Below are positions 1 to 8,279 of a stretch of 64,000 bases of DNA, one piece after another; the first letter of the stretch is position 1, and each line of letters starts with the position of its first letter. The notes beneath the pieces are model-generated. The model saw nothing but the letters and a program-made list of their open reading frames with translations. It searched no databases and was not told where the DNA came from. The translations under genes were made by a program, and so were the position numbers. Origin of the DNA: Bacteroidota bacterium (lineage in GTDB: Bacteria > Bacteroidota > Ignavibacteria > Palsa-1295); NCBI GenBank assembly GCA_030706745.1, contig JAUZNX010000017.1, positions 1 to 64,000 of the forward strand, in the 5' to 3' direction.

Positions 1-2
1 AC

Positions 3-533
3 GAACCGTTCGTCACAACGCAAGCCGGAAGTGTTGTGCAGCATGTTGCGAGCTTGGGAATTCACATCGCGCCGGTGCCAACGGACTCTGTGCTTGCAAC
101 GCTCCACTTCTCGGCATTCCTTTCGCAGTATCAGCAAACGCAGTTGTCAGTCGATGGCATCACATTCTCAGCCCAACCCGCTCGGCCATCAGATTGTATC
201 GCGCTCGCGCAGATGGATACGAGCGCGTTCACGCTTCGCACGCTTTGCGGCGACGTGACTTTGCTTCGCTCGATGTCAGGCCAGTCGCCTTTCGAAATCG
301 TGAAAGTGGAGCCCAATCCGGCGAGCGATAAGCTGGGAGTCACGATATCCAATCCTGATGCGGAGAGTGTCATGCTGAGCATCTGCGATGCGCTTGGCCG
401 GACCTGGCACAGCGTACTGGTGTCCGGCGCAGGATCCACCCTCGATATCTCTGCGCTGCCGGAGGGGACGTACTTCCTTCGGGCCAGCTCAGGACGCGGC
501 ACTCAGGCGAGGAACTTCGTGGTGCGGCGGTAG
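3..533 (+). CDS. C-terminal part of a T9SS-secreted protein
   Basis: The frame is open to the left edge of the window, so only the last 176 residues are seen. The final ~80 residues form a type A T9SS sorting domain: a VEPNPASDKL motif (the usual YPNP box), a central ICDALGR stretch, then LDISALPEGTYFLRA and a basic end, RNFVVRR. Such domains direct passage across the outer membrane by the Por machinery and are then removed or used for anchoring. The visible part before it shows no recognisable domain, so the cargo function is unknown. The T9SS assignment is firm from the motif pattern. Confidence 0.85.
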   Translation, partial: EPFVTTQAGSVVQHVASLGIHIAPVPTDSVLATLHFSAFLSQYQQTQLSVDGITFSAQPARPSDCIALAQMDTSAFTLRTLCGDVTLLRSMSGQSPFEIVKVEPNPASDKLGVTISNPDAESVMLSICDALGRTWHSVLVSGAGSTLDISALPEGTYFLRASSGRGTQARNFVVRR

Positions 534-567
534 GACCACCTTACGCACGCTTCCTCAAAATGGGGAC

Positions 568-804
568 CTACTGTTCGAACGACAGCGCTTTGATGCGTTG
601 CTTAATATCGAGCAATCGCCAGGCTCGTGTCGTTTCAAAGGTGACATCCGGCTTTTCGCCTTCGATCTGGACGCGAATGCGCACGGTGCCCGGCACGTCG
701 AGGATGCGCTGGACTTCCTCGCCGGCGGCGCCAAATCCATACCTCACCTTCGTCGAGGTGCCGTCCGCGCTTTCGACGTAGATGTTGTACTTCTCCGCTT
801 TCAT
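568..804 (-). CDS. small hypothetical protein
   Basis: This encodes 78 residues beginning MKAEKYNIYVESADGT. It has no signal peptide, no membrane segment and no cysteines. The N-terminal half reads as short beta strands (KYNIYVESADG, VRYGFGAAGEE) and the C-terminus as a charged helix (LLDIKQRIKALSFEQ). No family is recognised. It lies tail-to-tail with the T9SS cargo gene (34-bp gap) and downstream of the helical-repeat gene on the same strand, about 160 bp away. That gap shows no clear promoter. It is probably real because of its good codon pattern and clean start, but no function can be given. Confidence 0.55.
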   Translation of the reverse strand: MKAEKYNIYVESADGTSTKVRYGFGAAGEEVQRILDVPGTVRIRVQIEGEKPDVTFETTRAWRLLDIKQRIKALSFEQ

Positions 805-966
805 GTTCCCGATAATAGGCGTAGAGGTTTAGTGAAGGGGCCGTCGTTAAAGCGGTGAATGGCCATGCGAGGTTCCCCGATCCAAATATCAATTACCAAT
901 GATTAGCTGCTTTTGCTGGATCCAGGATATCGGATTGAGCCGATCAAGATGCGATTTTCGTCGTCC

Positions 967-999
967 TCATCCGTCATTCGTCATTCGTAATTCGTAATT
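967..999. repeat. heptamer tandem repeat, copy 1
   Basis: About 4.7 units of a 7-bp repeat run from 967, with units tcatccg, tcattcg, tcattcg, taattcg and a partial taattg. On the minus strand they encode the last residues (NNYELRMTNDG) and the stop of the helical-repeat gene. Related arrays occur at 14885, 32475, 36003, 54373 and 54447. Confidence 0.8.
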
Positions 1000-2535
1000 G
1001 TTCTCGATGGCCTCGAGTCGTTCGAGGATTCGGTCCCAGAGCCAGGTGAACGGAAGGATTTCGAGCTCCATCTCGGAATCGACAATCTCAAATGTCTCAG
1101 TTTGAAGCTGATGATAGTATCGGGCGGCCTGGCGCCGCGAGCGCTCGAACCCGAACGAGTTCGCTTCCATGATCCGGAGCATCTTCAAAAAGATCGAACT
1201 GGCCTTGGAGGATTTGGCCACAAGGTACCGCGCCCGATAGAGATTCAGCGATTCCATCCGGTCGAAGATGTCCTTGAAGCGCGCTCCCTCGAGCAAATAG
1301 ATGATCTGCAGGATTCGCAGTGCAACGTTCATTCCGACTTTATCGCGGCCCGCCATCGGGACCATTTGCATCAGCGTATCGACTTTGAACCGCATGCGAA
1401 GTTCACGTGCCGCTTCGGGTGTTCCCGTCTTCTCAAACGCATAGTGCAAATAGTACTCGTAAATCCTCCATCGCTCGAGCATCGCCTCCGGGAGGTTCGG
1501 AAAAATCTGGTGCGACGTGACTTCAAGATAAATATCGAGCGCATCCAGGAATCGCAGACGGTTCGTGAGAATCACAAATTGAAGCTCCCGAAGGGTAAAC
1601 CAGGAGATTGTTACCGCATTAAAGAGCGTCAGGCATTCTTCAGCCGCCTTCTCGGCTTCTTCGTATCGCCGAACCCGCAAAAAGCTATCGACCTGCTGGA
1701 GCTTAAACTCGGCCAGACGCGCAGGTTGCGCGAGGTGCGGAATGCTTCTGAGGTACATCAGTGCCCCGTCCATTTCGGCCACACGTTCCATGTGCTTCCC
1801 AGCTGCCCCCAGCGCGTTACCCAGTACGCGATAATAATTAAGTCTGAAGGTGAATGAGCTCTCCCCACGGAGGAGCGACCTCAGGTGCAACGCGTATTCA
1901 AGGAATTGAGGTGCGAATCTTGCCCGCCCCCCTGCATATCGGCCAAGGATGATCTGCTGACGGTCAAAATATTCCCAGGCCACGGCCTCATCGTTTAGAT
2001 TTGCCAAGAACCCTTTGAGAATTTGGTCATAGGACTCGTATTCGGCTAACCTGGCATTAATTCCGGCATTCGTTCTGAGTAGCAATGCCATTTCATATCC
2101 AATATCGGTAATTTCATATTTGGTGGCTTCGTCAAGGTTTCTTTTTGCAAGGCTTACTGCGGCCTTCCTCGCACCAAGTCTTACCAGCGTATGGATCAGA
2201 AAAGCTCGCTTCTTAGCGCTATACTCTGCTTGTGCACTCTCCGAAAATCCGGCCTTGCGAAGGTTAAGGTGAAATAGCGAGTTGAGCAGCCGAATCTTCA
2301 GGCGAGCTTTGAGCGTCGTGTAGCGTGGATCATTAGGCCGAGTTTGATAGAGTGATCCAGCAGCTACGCTATCGTTACCAAAAATGCCTGTACGAATTCC
2401 ATCATAGAGGAGGAATGCCTTGTCATCAGTTCTCCTCCGAAAAGCGCCATCAAGAGTTTCAACGCGCTTCTCGCGGAAGCGGTCCAGGACACGGATGATT
2501 TCAGGAAAATAGCGCACGCTGTACGAACAACGCAA
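967..2535 (-). CDS. helical-repeat (TPR-like) protein of unknown function
   Basis: This is a 522-residue cytoplasmic protein made almost entirely of amphipathic helices spaced like degenerate TPR units, for example around residues 120-150 and 280-310 (RRYEEAEKAAEECLTLFN). It has no signal peptide, membrane helix or catalytic motif. The first codon is TTG; a GTG six codons on (VRYFPEII) is an alternative start. The last residues, NNYELRMTNDG, are encoded by a tandem heptamer repeat, so the ancestral stop probably lay a little earlier and the tail is acquired. It is divergent from a small exported protein at 3017, an arrangement echoed at 32.6-34.7 kb. It may be a scaffold or a regulator without HTH; function unknown. 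Confidence 0.75.
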   Translation of the reverse strand: MRCSYSVRYFPEIIRVLDRFREKRVETLDGAFRRRTDDKAFLLYDGIRTGIFGNDSVAAGSLYQTRPNDPRYTTLKARLKIRLLNSLFHLNLRKAGFSESAQAEYSAKKRAFLIHTLVRLGARKAAVSLAKRNLDEATKYEITDIGYEMALLLRTNAGINARLAEYESYDQILKGFLANLNDEAVAWEYFDRQQIILGRYAGGRARFAPQFLEYALHLRSLLRGESSFTFRLNYYRVLGNALGAAGKHMERVAEMDGALMYLRSIPHLAQPARLAEFKLQQVDSFLRVRRYEEAEKAAEECLTLFNAVTISWFTLRELQFVILTNRLRFLDALDIYLEVTSHQIFPNLPEAMLERWRIYEYYLHYAFEKTGTPEAARELRMRFKVDTLMQMVPMAGRDKVGMNVALRILQIIYLLEGARFKDIFDRMESLNLYRARYLVAKSSKASSIFLKMLRIMEANSFGFERSRRQAARYYHQLQTETFEIVDSEMELEILPFTWLWDRILERLEAIENNYELRMTNDG

Positions 2536-3016
2536 AAAGCAGGTGAACCTTCCCCAAAAGCTTGAACGCGTGGATATTGGGTGCCGAGCGAATCCCTTGA
2601 GCCACCGACATGTGATCGATGATCTACTGCCTCAACTGTGGAAATCTCCGACTATTCCACAGTCTATACCAATTTCTCGGAAGCAAATGTTAATATGCCG
2701 TTCTCAAATGGCAGTAAAACCGGCCCCTTTAGGGGCCGTCTTCAGCGATGTTCGGACAAAGCGACTTTTTTGTCCAAGCCACTTTCTAACGAAATTTGGG
2801 CCGAGGGGCATTATCACCCCGACCCGCATCCCACGAGACGCTTCTGCCATCGCGGGATTGTTGTTTTAGGCCAGTACCCTTTGGCCAACTGCTTGGCTCA
2901 CCGCCCGCAGTATCGGGGCAATCCGCTTCAATATCGAAAGGCTTTGCTTTTCAATTCTATCAGATTTTATCAGTTCTATTCAACCTGCGTTCCAACCAAT
3001 TTTTACCTACGATACG
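2536..3016. other. intergenic region with serial stem-loops
   Basis: This is 481 bp between divergent genes, with no convincing coding sequence. It holds a row of inverted repeats: a perfect 8-bp arm pair cggcccct/aggggccg at 2721-2738, ggacaaa/tttgtcc at 2754-2775, gggg/cccc at 2805-2820, and ggcca/tggcc at 2869-2886. No run of T follows them, so they are not typical terminators. They could form a structured leader of the gene at 3017 or a separate RNA. No known RNA family was recognised. Confidence 0.45.
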
Positions 3017-3388
3017 ATGACACGTTCTACGAAGATCTCCACGCTTGCCGCCGCACTTGTAATCAGCTTCTTTTCGATCTATGCGGTTGTCGTGACGACA
3101 TTTAACACAGGGAACATGACGAGCCAGCCGGTCAATGTGACTCTAAACATGGCGTCAGGCGCTCAATCCTTCGTGAACGTACCGCCCGGACAGAACGTGG
3201 CTACCACCCTAAACGGCGACCAAGTTTCTTCGATGACGATCTATGGCGCCATGGTTCCAGCCGGCGTCAATGCAATTGTGCCAAACCCATCTGGCGGAAC
3301 GGTCACAGTTATGTGGAGCGTCATCAAGAACGCGGATGGATCGACCAGCGTCGTGGGCGGAACAATCGATCCGAACGTGGCAAGCTAA
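3017..3388 (+). CDS. small exported or membrane-anchored protein
   Basis: The product has 123 residues. The N-terminus MTRSTKISTLAAALVISFF is basic then hydrophobic (helix about 8-28), typical of an uncleaved signal anchor or a signal peptide. The rest is a Thr/Val/Asn/Gly-rich beta domain (residues 35-115) without cysteines, catalytic motifs or a T9SS tail, ending VVGGTIDPNVAS. No family is recognised. It stands alone, divergent from the helical-repeat gene, behind a 480-bp region rich in stem-loops, and is followed by a hairpin at 3389. It resembles, in size and composition only, the exported product at 34839. Confidence 0.7.
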   Translation: MTRSTKISTLAAALVISFFSIYAVVVTTFNTGNMTSQPVNVTLNMASGAQSFVNVPPGQNVATTLNGDQVSSMTIYGAMVPAGVNAIVPNPSGGTVTVMWSVIKNADGSTSVVGGTIDPNVAS

Positions 3389-3420
3389 GAATTTATCGAG
3401 CTATTTCGCTCGATAATTCT
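3389..3420 (+). terminator. hairpin after the 3017 gene
   Basis: Arms gaatttatcgagc and gctcgataattc (one bulge) close a short loop directly behind the stop codon. The sequence after it (tgaaaaattg) is A-rich rather than a T run, so this is a weak terminator or an mRNA-end stabilising hairpin. Confidence 0.45.
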
Positions 3421-3492
3421 GAAAAATTGACTGAAATCTTGCGAGGTGGCGCTCGCCCTGCGTGAGATTTGCCTGAAAACTGAGGAAGATTA

Positions 3493-3628
3493 TTGACACA
3501 AAGCCCCACTTTGTGCCACGATGCTGCACATGCCTTGGAAGTAGTAAATTGTTGGCAGGCTGAAACTTAGCCTTGTTAATTAAACTGATAGATTAGCCGT
3601 TCTCAAGGAGAGAACGGCTATTTTTGTT
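3493..3628 (+). ncRNA. candidate small RNA
   Basis: A TTGACA box (3493-3498) lies in a gene-free stretch. About 100 bp on there is a strong intrinsic terminator (3594-3625) that belongs to no upstream coding gene, since the previous gene has its own hairpin 170 bp earlier. Between them are the small hairpin aggct-gaaactt-agcct (about 3558-3574) and an inverted repeat cacaaag/ctttgtg overlapping the promoter. The -10 element is poor. A transcript of roughly 100 nt is therefore plausible but inferred. Alternatively the terminator is an attenuator in a long leader of the gene at 3774. Confidence 0.35.
3594..3625 (+). terminator. intrinsic terminator
   Basis: A perfect 11-bp stem tagccgttctc/gagaacggcta with a 5-nt loop is followed by TTTTT and GTTT. 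It is the strongest terminator in this part of the window and lies between, not behind, recognised coding genes. Confidence 0.8.
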
Positions 3629-3773
3629 TCTCTCTGATGGCTTTAGTTGTGTAGTAAAATATCCAGGGCTGATAGTGTTGTACTGGCTTGTGGAGGATAT
3701 TTTTGCATCCGAAATCAGTGCCGCGCCTCCGGCATCCCGTCGGTAAGGCGCGCTCTGAATAAAAGGATACACG

Positions 3774-4442
3774 ATGGATTTGCTATTCCCGCACCTTGCT
3801 CCGATCTGGCATTCAACGCCGATCGTCGGGACATATGCTGAGCCAAAATTCGAGTTTTCCGGCATCCCGCTCAACTTTTCGCACGCGAAGCACTTTATCG
3901 CGCGCGCGACGGAGCCGGTGCTGGCCGGAGAGATCACTCACACCGGCGAGCCACTCGTGCATATTTTCGATTCGCACGACATGTTTGAGGAGTGGGCGGC
4001 AACAACACGCTTTGCCAAGCATTTCGAGCATATCCAACGAGTGATCGAGCGGGTTCGCTTTCAAGCGCATCTCATGCATAAGACGGTACCCCCTCGCAGG
4101 ACCGGACGCATTCAGGTTGCTTCGAACGTGAGCATGGACTTCGATTGGGTTGCCGGCACGAGCATTCGACCGATCCAAAAGGACTCCAGAGTTCGACTCT
4201 ATTCCGAAGAATCCTTTGCCGGCGAGCAAACCGTCATCGGGTCCTCAGCACTCGAAAATTTGGGAGATGTTGACTTTTTCCGGCGCACGCGCTCAATTTC
4301 ACTACATGGGGTCTGCCTGTTGACAGACGACGTCTACTTCGGCGGCTTTCGATTCTATGTAATCGGCGATCCTTTCGTTTCGATCGCCAATCTTCACCAA
4401 TGGCATTTCGACCGGGCGGCCGCGAGCGCCATTATCGTATAA
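3774..4442 (+). CDS. beta/gamma-crystallin-like domain protein
   Basis: The product has 222 residues without a signal peptide. Residues about 137-222 resemble a pair of Greek-key motifs of the beta/gamma-crystallin fold. The first runs VRLYSEESFAGEQTVI, closing on TRSISL; the second runs CLLTDDVYFGGFRFYV, closing on ASAIIV. Each has the aromatic-x-x-x-x-x-aromatic-G corner. The usual paired acidic residues of the calcium-binding loop are not obvious, so calcium binding is uncertain. Residues 1-135 carry no recognised domain. The ATG follows a purine-rich aaaagga. It is transcribed alone between terminators at 3594 and 4560. The fold assignment is by eye and moderate. Confidence 0.6.
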   Translation: MDLLFPHLAPIWHSTPIVGTYAEPKFEFSGIPLNFSHAKHFIARATEPVLAGEITHTGEPLVHIFDSHDMFEEWAATTRFAKHFEHIQRVIERVRFQAHLMHKTVPPRRTGRIQVASNVSMDFDWVAGTSIRPIQKDSRVRLYSEESFAGEQTVIGSSALENLGDVDFFRRTRSISLHGVCLLTDDVYFGGFRFYVIGDPFVSIANLHQWHFDRAAASAIIV

Positions 4443-4559
4443 AAAAGATGTTTTTGATGCTAATTCCTTATTCGATGAGAATCATTTAAAGTATCAGCAT
4501 CCAACTACCAATACCTCTCTCACCAGCCTACGGACCTTCTACCCGTAACGCTTTCACAG

Positions 4560-4597
4560 AACCCGCGGTAGACATCACCTTCTACCGCGGGTTTTTT
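4560..4597 (+). terminator. intrinsic terminator of the 3774 gene
   Basis: A 12-bp stem acccgcggtaga/tctaccgcgggt with an 8-nt loop is followed by TTTTT. It faces the + strand gene ending at 4442 and may also stop transcripts leaving proS on the other strand. Confidence 0.8.
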
Positions 4598-4619
4598 ATG
4601 TCCTTTCCGTTCTGCCGGA

Positions 4620-6101
4620 TCAATAGGACTTGGACCAGACGACCTCGTGCTTCGCCGCTCCCCCACAGACAACACATCGCTCCGGAGCCTGTTTGCTGCG
4701 AAATTCCTCAACCGGGATGACCCGAATCGTGGCCTTGGTTTCCTCCTTCACCTTCGCTTCGCACTCGGCCGATCCGCACCATCCAGCGTAAATGAATCCG
4801 GCGTCTCGATCAATGAGCTTAGCCATCTCCTCATACGAGCTGACCCCGCGAATGCTGTTTGCTTCGCGGCGTGCCACTGCGTTTTCGAGCAATTGCGATT
4901 GGAGCGAGTTCAGGAGGTGCGGGATGCGAGCGGCTAATTCAGTGCTGCTCACAAACAACTTCTGCTTGCGCCCTGGCTTTGCAGGCTCCTCTTGAGAAAG
5001 CGCAATTCGTGGCACAATTACGACCGTGTTGTTCTGGACGTCCTTGGGCCCGATCTCCATGCGAAGAGGTATCCCCTTCATCTCCCAATCGAAGAACTTC
5101 GCACCGGGACTCATCGAGTCGCGATCGTCGAGCTTTACGCGAATTCCGGCAGCTTTCAACTCGCGGAAGACTTGCTCGGCCGTTTCCATGACTGTAAGCT
5201 TTTCTGCGTCGGTCTTGAAGATCGGGACGATCACCAATTGGATTGGCGCGAGCTTCGGTGGCGTCACAAGACCGTCATCATCCGAATGGGTCATTATGAG
5301 GCCGCCGATCATGCGCGTGGAAACACCCCATGAGGTGTTCCACGCATATTCGAGCGTCCCGGTACGAGACTGAAACTGGAGATCGAATACTTTCGCGAAA
5401 TTCTGCCCGAGATTATGACTCGTGCCATTTTGGAGCGCCTTGTTATCTTGCATCAGGGCCTCCGTAGTATAGGTTCTAAGTGCACCGGCAAATTTTTCGC
5501 TGTCGGTCTTCAACCCGATTAGAACGGGAACGGCGCAATACTCATACATGAATGTCCGGTAAACGCCGAGCATTCGCAATGCTTCCTCCTCCGCTTCCAG
5601 TTCGGTCTCGTGCGCAGTGTGTCCCTCCTGCCAGAGAAATTCCATGGTGCGGAGGAACAGCCTCGTCCGCATCTCCCAGCGGACGACGTTCGCCCACTGG
5701 TTCATCAGAATCGGCAGGTCGCGATAGGACTGCACCCACTTCGCATACATGGAGTAGATAATCGTCTCCGATGTTGGCCGAATAACGAGCGGTTCTTCGA
5801 GGTCCTTGCCGCCACCCTTCGTGACGATTGCCAGTTCGGGCGCAAAACCTTCAACGTGCGCAGCCTCCTTTGTGATAAAGGAGAGCGGGATCAGCAGCGG
5901 GAAATAGGCATTTTGGTGACCGGTGTCCTTGAACATCCGGTCCAGCGCCTGCTGCATCAACTCCCAGATGCCATAGCCGTTCGGACGAATGACCATGCAT
6001 CCCCGCACCGGAGAGTGCTCGGCCAGTTCCGCTCGCGCAACCACTTCATTGTACCATGCACTAAAATCCTCGCTTCTTTTGGGTAACTTGTCTTCGGCCA
6101 T
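4620..6101 (-). CDS. proS: prolyl-tRNA synthetase, archaeal/eukaryal type
   Basis: This 493-residue class II synthetase charges tRNA-Pro with proline in the cytoplasm. It is the short form without the editing insertion of the E. coli enzyme. It shows motif 2 (RWEMRTRLFLRTMEFLWQEG), the RPTSETIIYSMY substrate region near residue 107, the anticodon-binding domain starting about LAPIQLVIVPIF, and a C-terminal zinc-binding domain with paired cysteines (GWCGSAEC and CVVCGG) ending in Tyr. These are hallmarks of the archaeal-type enzyme, usual in Bacteroidota. It stands alone, divergent from the radical SAM gene. Confidence 0.97.
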   Translation of the reverse strand: MAEDKLPKRSEDFSAWYNEVVARAELAEHSPVRGCMVIRPNGYGIWELMQQALDRMFKDTGHQNAYFPLLIPLSFITKEAAHVEGFAPELAIVTKGGGKDLEEPLVIRPTSETIIYSMYAKWVQSYRDLPILMNQWANVVRWEMRTRLFLRTMEFLWQEGHTAHETELEAEEEALRMLGVYRTFMYEYCAVPVLIGLKTDSEKFAGALRTYTTEALMQDNKALQNGTSHNLGQNFAKVFDLQFQSRTGTLEYAWNTSWGVSTRMIGGLIMTHSDDDGLVTPPKLAPIQLVIVPIFKTDAEKLTVMETAEQVFRELKAAGIRVKLDDRDSMSPGAKFFDWEMKGIPLRMEIGPKDVQNNTVVIVPRIALSQEEPAKPGRKQKLFVSSTELAARIPHLLNSLQSQLLENAVARREANSIRGVSSYEEMAKLIDRDAGFIYAGWCGSAECEAKVKEETKATIRVIPVEEFRSKQAPERCVVCGGAAKHEVVWSKSY

Positions 6102-6369
6102 GCTTCGGTGAATTAACTTAGAAGGGTGGTTAATGGAATCTGGCAGAAAAATGTTCGGCGTTCGTCCAAGTATCAGACTCTAAAATACCGGTCGGGCTTG
6201 CGGAAGACAAGATCGCTCACCATTCCGATTAGTTTTGCTCTCTGAACAGGATTGTATTAGACAAGTATTGGTGTTTATGAACTCCTAAGCAGCCACTCGC
6301 TCCGACCTCCCGTCACATCGAGCGGCTTTGAAAGTCAACTCACCTCGATTCATCACCATGGAGGTAGCA

Positions 6370-7665
6370 ATGCCCTCGAATTATTCTCCACTCCCACTCG
6401 AGTCTCCTTTGCTCGCAGTCGAGCCTGAAGTCGATCACCGCAAGCTGTACCGGCTGCCCTGGAATCTCGCCGATAACGCGATTTCGTGGCTCGAACCGAC
6501 CTCGCAGTGTAACTTGGCGTGTGATGGCTGCTATCGTGAGAATGTCACAAAGAGCCACAAGCCCCTCGAACAGGTCCGCGAAGAGATTGACACCTTCTTA
6601 CGTCTTCGTAATTCCGATGGCATCTCGATCGCTGGTGGCGAACCGCTGATGCACCCCGACATCGTCGAGATTGTGCGACACGTCGCAAAGCGTGGCGTCA
6701 AACCCGTCATTAACAGTAATGGTGGACTCCTGACGAAGGATCTGCTTCACGAACTAAAGATGGCCGGGGCCACCGGGTTTACCTTCCACATCGATAGCAA
6801 ACAAGGCCGGCCCGGATGGAAGCATGCAAACGAGCTTCAACTCAACGATCTCCGGATGCACTTTGCCGATATGCTCGCCGATGAAGGTGGACTCTCCTGC
6901 TCCTTCAATGCGACCGTCTACGATGATACGCTGCACTATGCGCCCGAACTTGTCGAGTGGGCTGGAAAGAATATCGATAAAGTGCATGTGATGGTCTTTA
7001 TCCTGTATCGCGCCGCCGCGCCACAGATCCCATTCGATTGGTATGCGGGCGCGAAAAAAGTGGACATGAACGATCTCGTCTACGGCGAGACGCAGGAGCG
7101 CAAAGTCGATCTTCAGGCTACCGATGTTGTCCACGAGATTCGCAGGCGGTTTCCGGAGTTCAATCCCTGTGCGTACCTGAACGGCACCGAAAAACCGGAT
7201 TCATTCAAATGGCTGCTCTCCGGACGGATCGGCACGAAGGAGAAAGTATACGGCTACGTCGGCGCGCGCTTCATGGAGATCAATCAGGCGGGCTACCATT
7301 TCCTGAAGGGCCGGTACCTTGGGTATGCCTCCCCTGGCACGACCAAACTGGGACGCTCGATGATGCTCCTTTCGCCATTCGACAAAGGCGCGCGTAAAGT
7401 TGCCGGCGCGTATGCCAAATCCGCGCTGCACAATCCGGCGCGGCTGTTCAAGGGGATGCACTACCAGTCCATCATGATTATCCAGCCGGTGGACTTCCTC
7501 GAAAACGGTCAGCAGAATATGTGCGATGGCTGTCCGGACATGACTCTGCATAACGGGCAGCTAGTCTGGTCGTGCCGCATGGAAGAGTTGAAGCAGTTTG
7601 GATGCTGGGTCAGGACGGTGCCGAAATCAAATCTCACACAGATTGAAGCACCAAGCGAAAATTAG
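6370..7665 (+). CDS. radical SAM protein
   Basis: The product has 431 residues. Near the N-terminus is CNLACDGC (C47, C51, C54), the CxxxCxxC signature that binds the 4Fe-4S cluster and S-adenosylmethionine, followed by GISIAGGEPLMHP, the GGE box of the SAM site. The C-terminus has further cysteines (MCDGCPDM, SCRMEE, FGCW) that could hold an auxiliary cluster, as in SPASM/twitch-type enzymes. The start is placed at 6370 because a ggaggt site sits 4 nt before this ATG; an in-frame ATG at 6328 lacks one. It is monocistronic with no substrate peptide or pathway gene beside it, so the reaction is unknown. Hopanoid HpnH-like enzymes were considered, but the cysteine context differs. Confidence 0.9.
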   Translation: MPSNYSPLPLESPLLAVEPEVDHRKLYRLPWNLADNAISWLEPTSQCNLACDGCYRENVTKSHKPLEQVREEIDTFLRLRNSDGISIAGGEPLMHPDIVEIVRHVAKRGVKPVINSNGGLLTKDLLHELKMAGATGFTFHIDSKQGRPGWKHANELQLNDLRMHFADMLADEGGLSCSFNATVYDDTLHYAPELVEWAGKNIDKVHVMVFILYRAAAPQIPFDWYAGAKKVDMNDLVYGETQERKVDLQATDVVHEIRRRFPEFNPCAYLNGTEKPDSFKWLLSGRIGTKEKVYGYVGARFMEINQAGYHFLKGRYLGYASPGTTKLGRSMMLLSPFDKGARKVAGAYAKSALHNPARLFKGMHYQSIMIIQPVDFLENGQQNMCDGCPDMTLHNGQLVWSCRMEELKQFGCWVRTVPKSNLTQIEAPSEN

Positions 7666-7817
7666 CGCTCGAATCCCGAAACCTCGACGCAACAAGCGAT
7701 TCCGAATGTTACGATCGCGACAGCGTATCTGAAGCGCGATTTCGCGGCCGTTGTATCGGGAACTACGGGTGTTCCATCGTGTTCCCTTTTCGTCGTATAA
7801 ACTTGTTTTTGCCAAAT

Positions 7818-8270
7818 ATGAAAACCAGATTACTCACACTCTTACTCGTCTCACTATTCACTACATTCGGGACAATTACCGCATCTGCCAGTTATGTCCG
7901 TCTTTGTTATACGAACTCGCATGGAGACCGCGGCTGCTGTTATGCTCGTGGAACTTGCGCCAGCCTCACCCTTCCGAAAGGTTGGGACTGTCTGGATGGA
8001 TCAACCACTCTAAAGGCAACAATTACTCGCACCGCCAACGGCGGCGCAACGCTCACCATCGGCGGAGTCACCTACCGCATTGCGAGCGAAGCGTTCGAAA
8101 GCCGATTAACTGCGCTATGCCGGCAAGCTACGTCCAAAAACGCCAACCCACAACTCGCGAAGCAGATGGACTACCTCTGGAATTCGCCCGGCTCGTGGAA
8201 GGTCTCCGAACAACAACTCAAGGAATACGCCAAGGACTTCAATACGACCATATCAGCTGGCTCCAAATAG
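7818..8270 (+). CDS. secreted cysteine-containing protein
   Basis: The product has 150 residues. The ATG at 7818 gives a classical signal peptide (MKTRLLTLLLVSLFTTFG, cleavage likely after SAS-A). The mature part begins with a cysteine-rich segment (LCYTNSHGDRGCCYARGTC, then WDCLDG), followed by a beta segment TLTIGGVTYRI and a helical tail. Five cysteines within 30 residues suggest disulphides in the periplasm or outside. No family is recognised and there is no T9SS tail. It ends 9 bp from the convergent cyclase-family gene. Confidence 0.75.
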   Translation: MKTRLLTLLLVSLFTTFGTITASASYVRLCYTNSHGDRGCCYARGTCASLTLPKGWDCLDGSTTLKATITRTANGGATLTIGGVTYRIASEAFESRLTALCRQATSKNANPQLAKQMDYLWNSPGSWKVSEQQLKEYAKDFNTTISAGSK

Positions 8271-8279
8271 TCGGGAGCC

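Noticed and set aside
388-858. Open frame of 156 codons overlapping the T9SS cargo end and the small minus-strand gene
   Set aside because: It overlaps two better-supported genes and its translation is low-complexity Arg/Gly/Pro without any motif.
1102-1857. 251-codon frame on the + strand
   Set aside because: It is antisense to the helical-repeat gene along its whole length; it shows no start site or domain.
2543-3105. Several frames in the stem-loop-rich intergenic region
   Set aside because: They overlap each other and the start of the exported-protein gene, and their translations have no consistent codon or fold pattern.
6328-7665. HpnH (adenosylhopene transferase) as identity of the radical SAM gene
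   Set aside because: The length is about 100 residues greater, the cysteine context differs, and no hopanoid gene is nearby.
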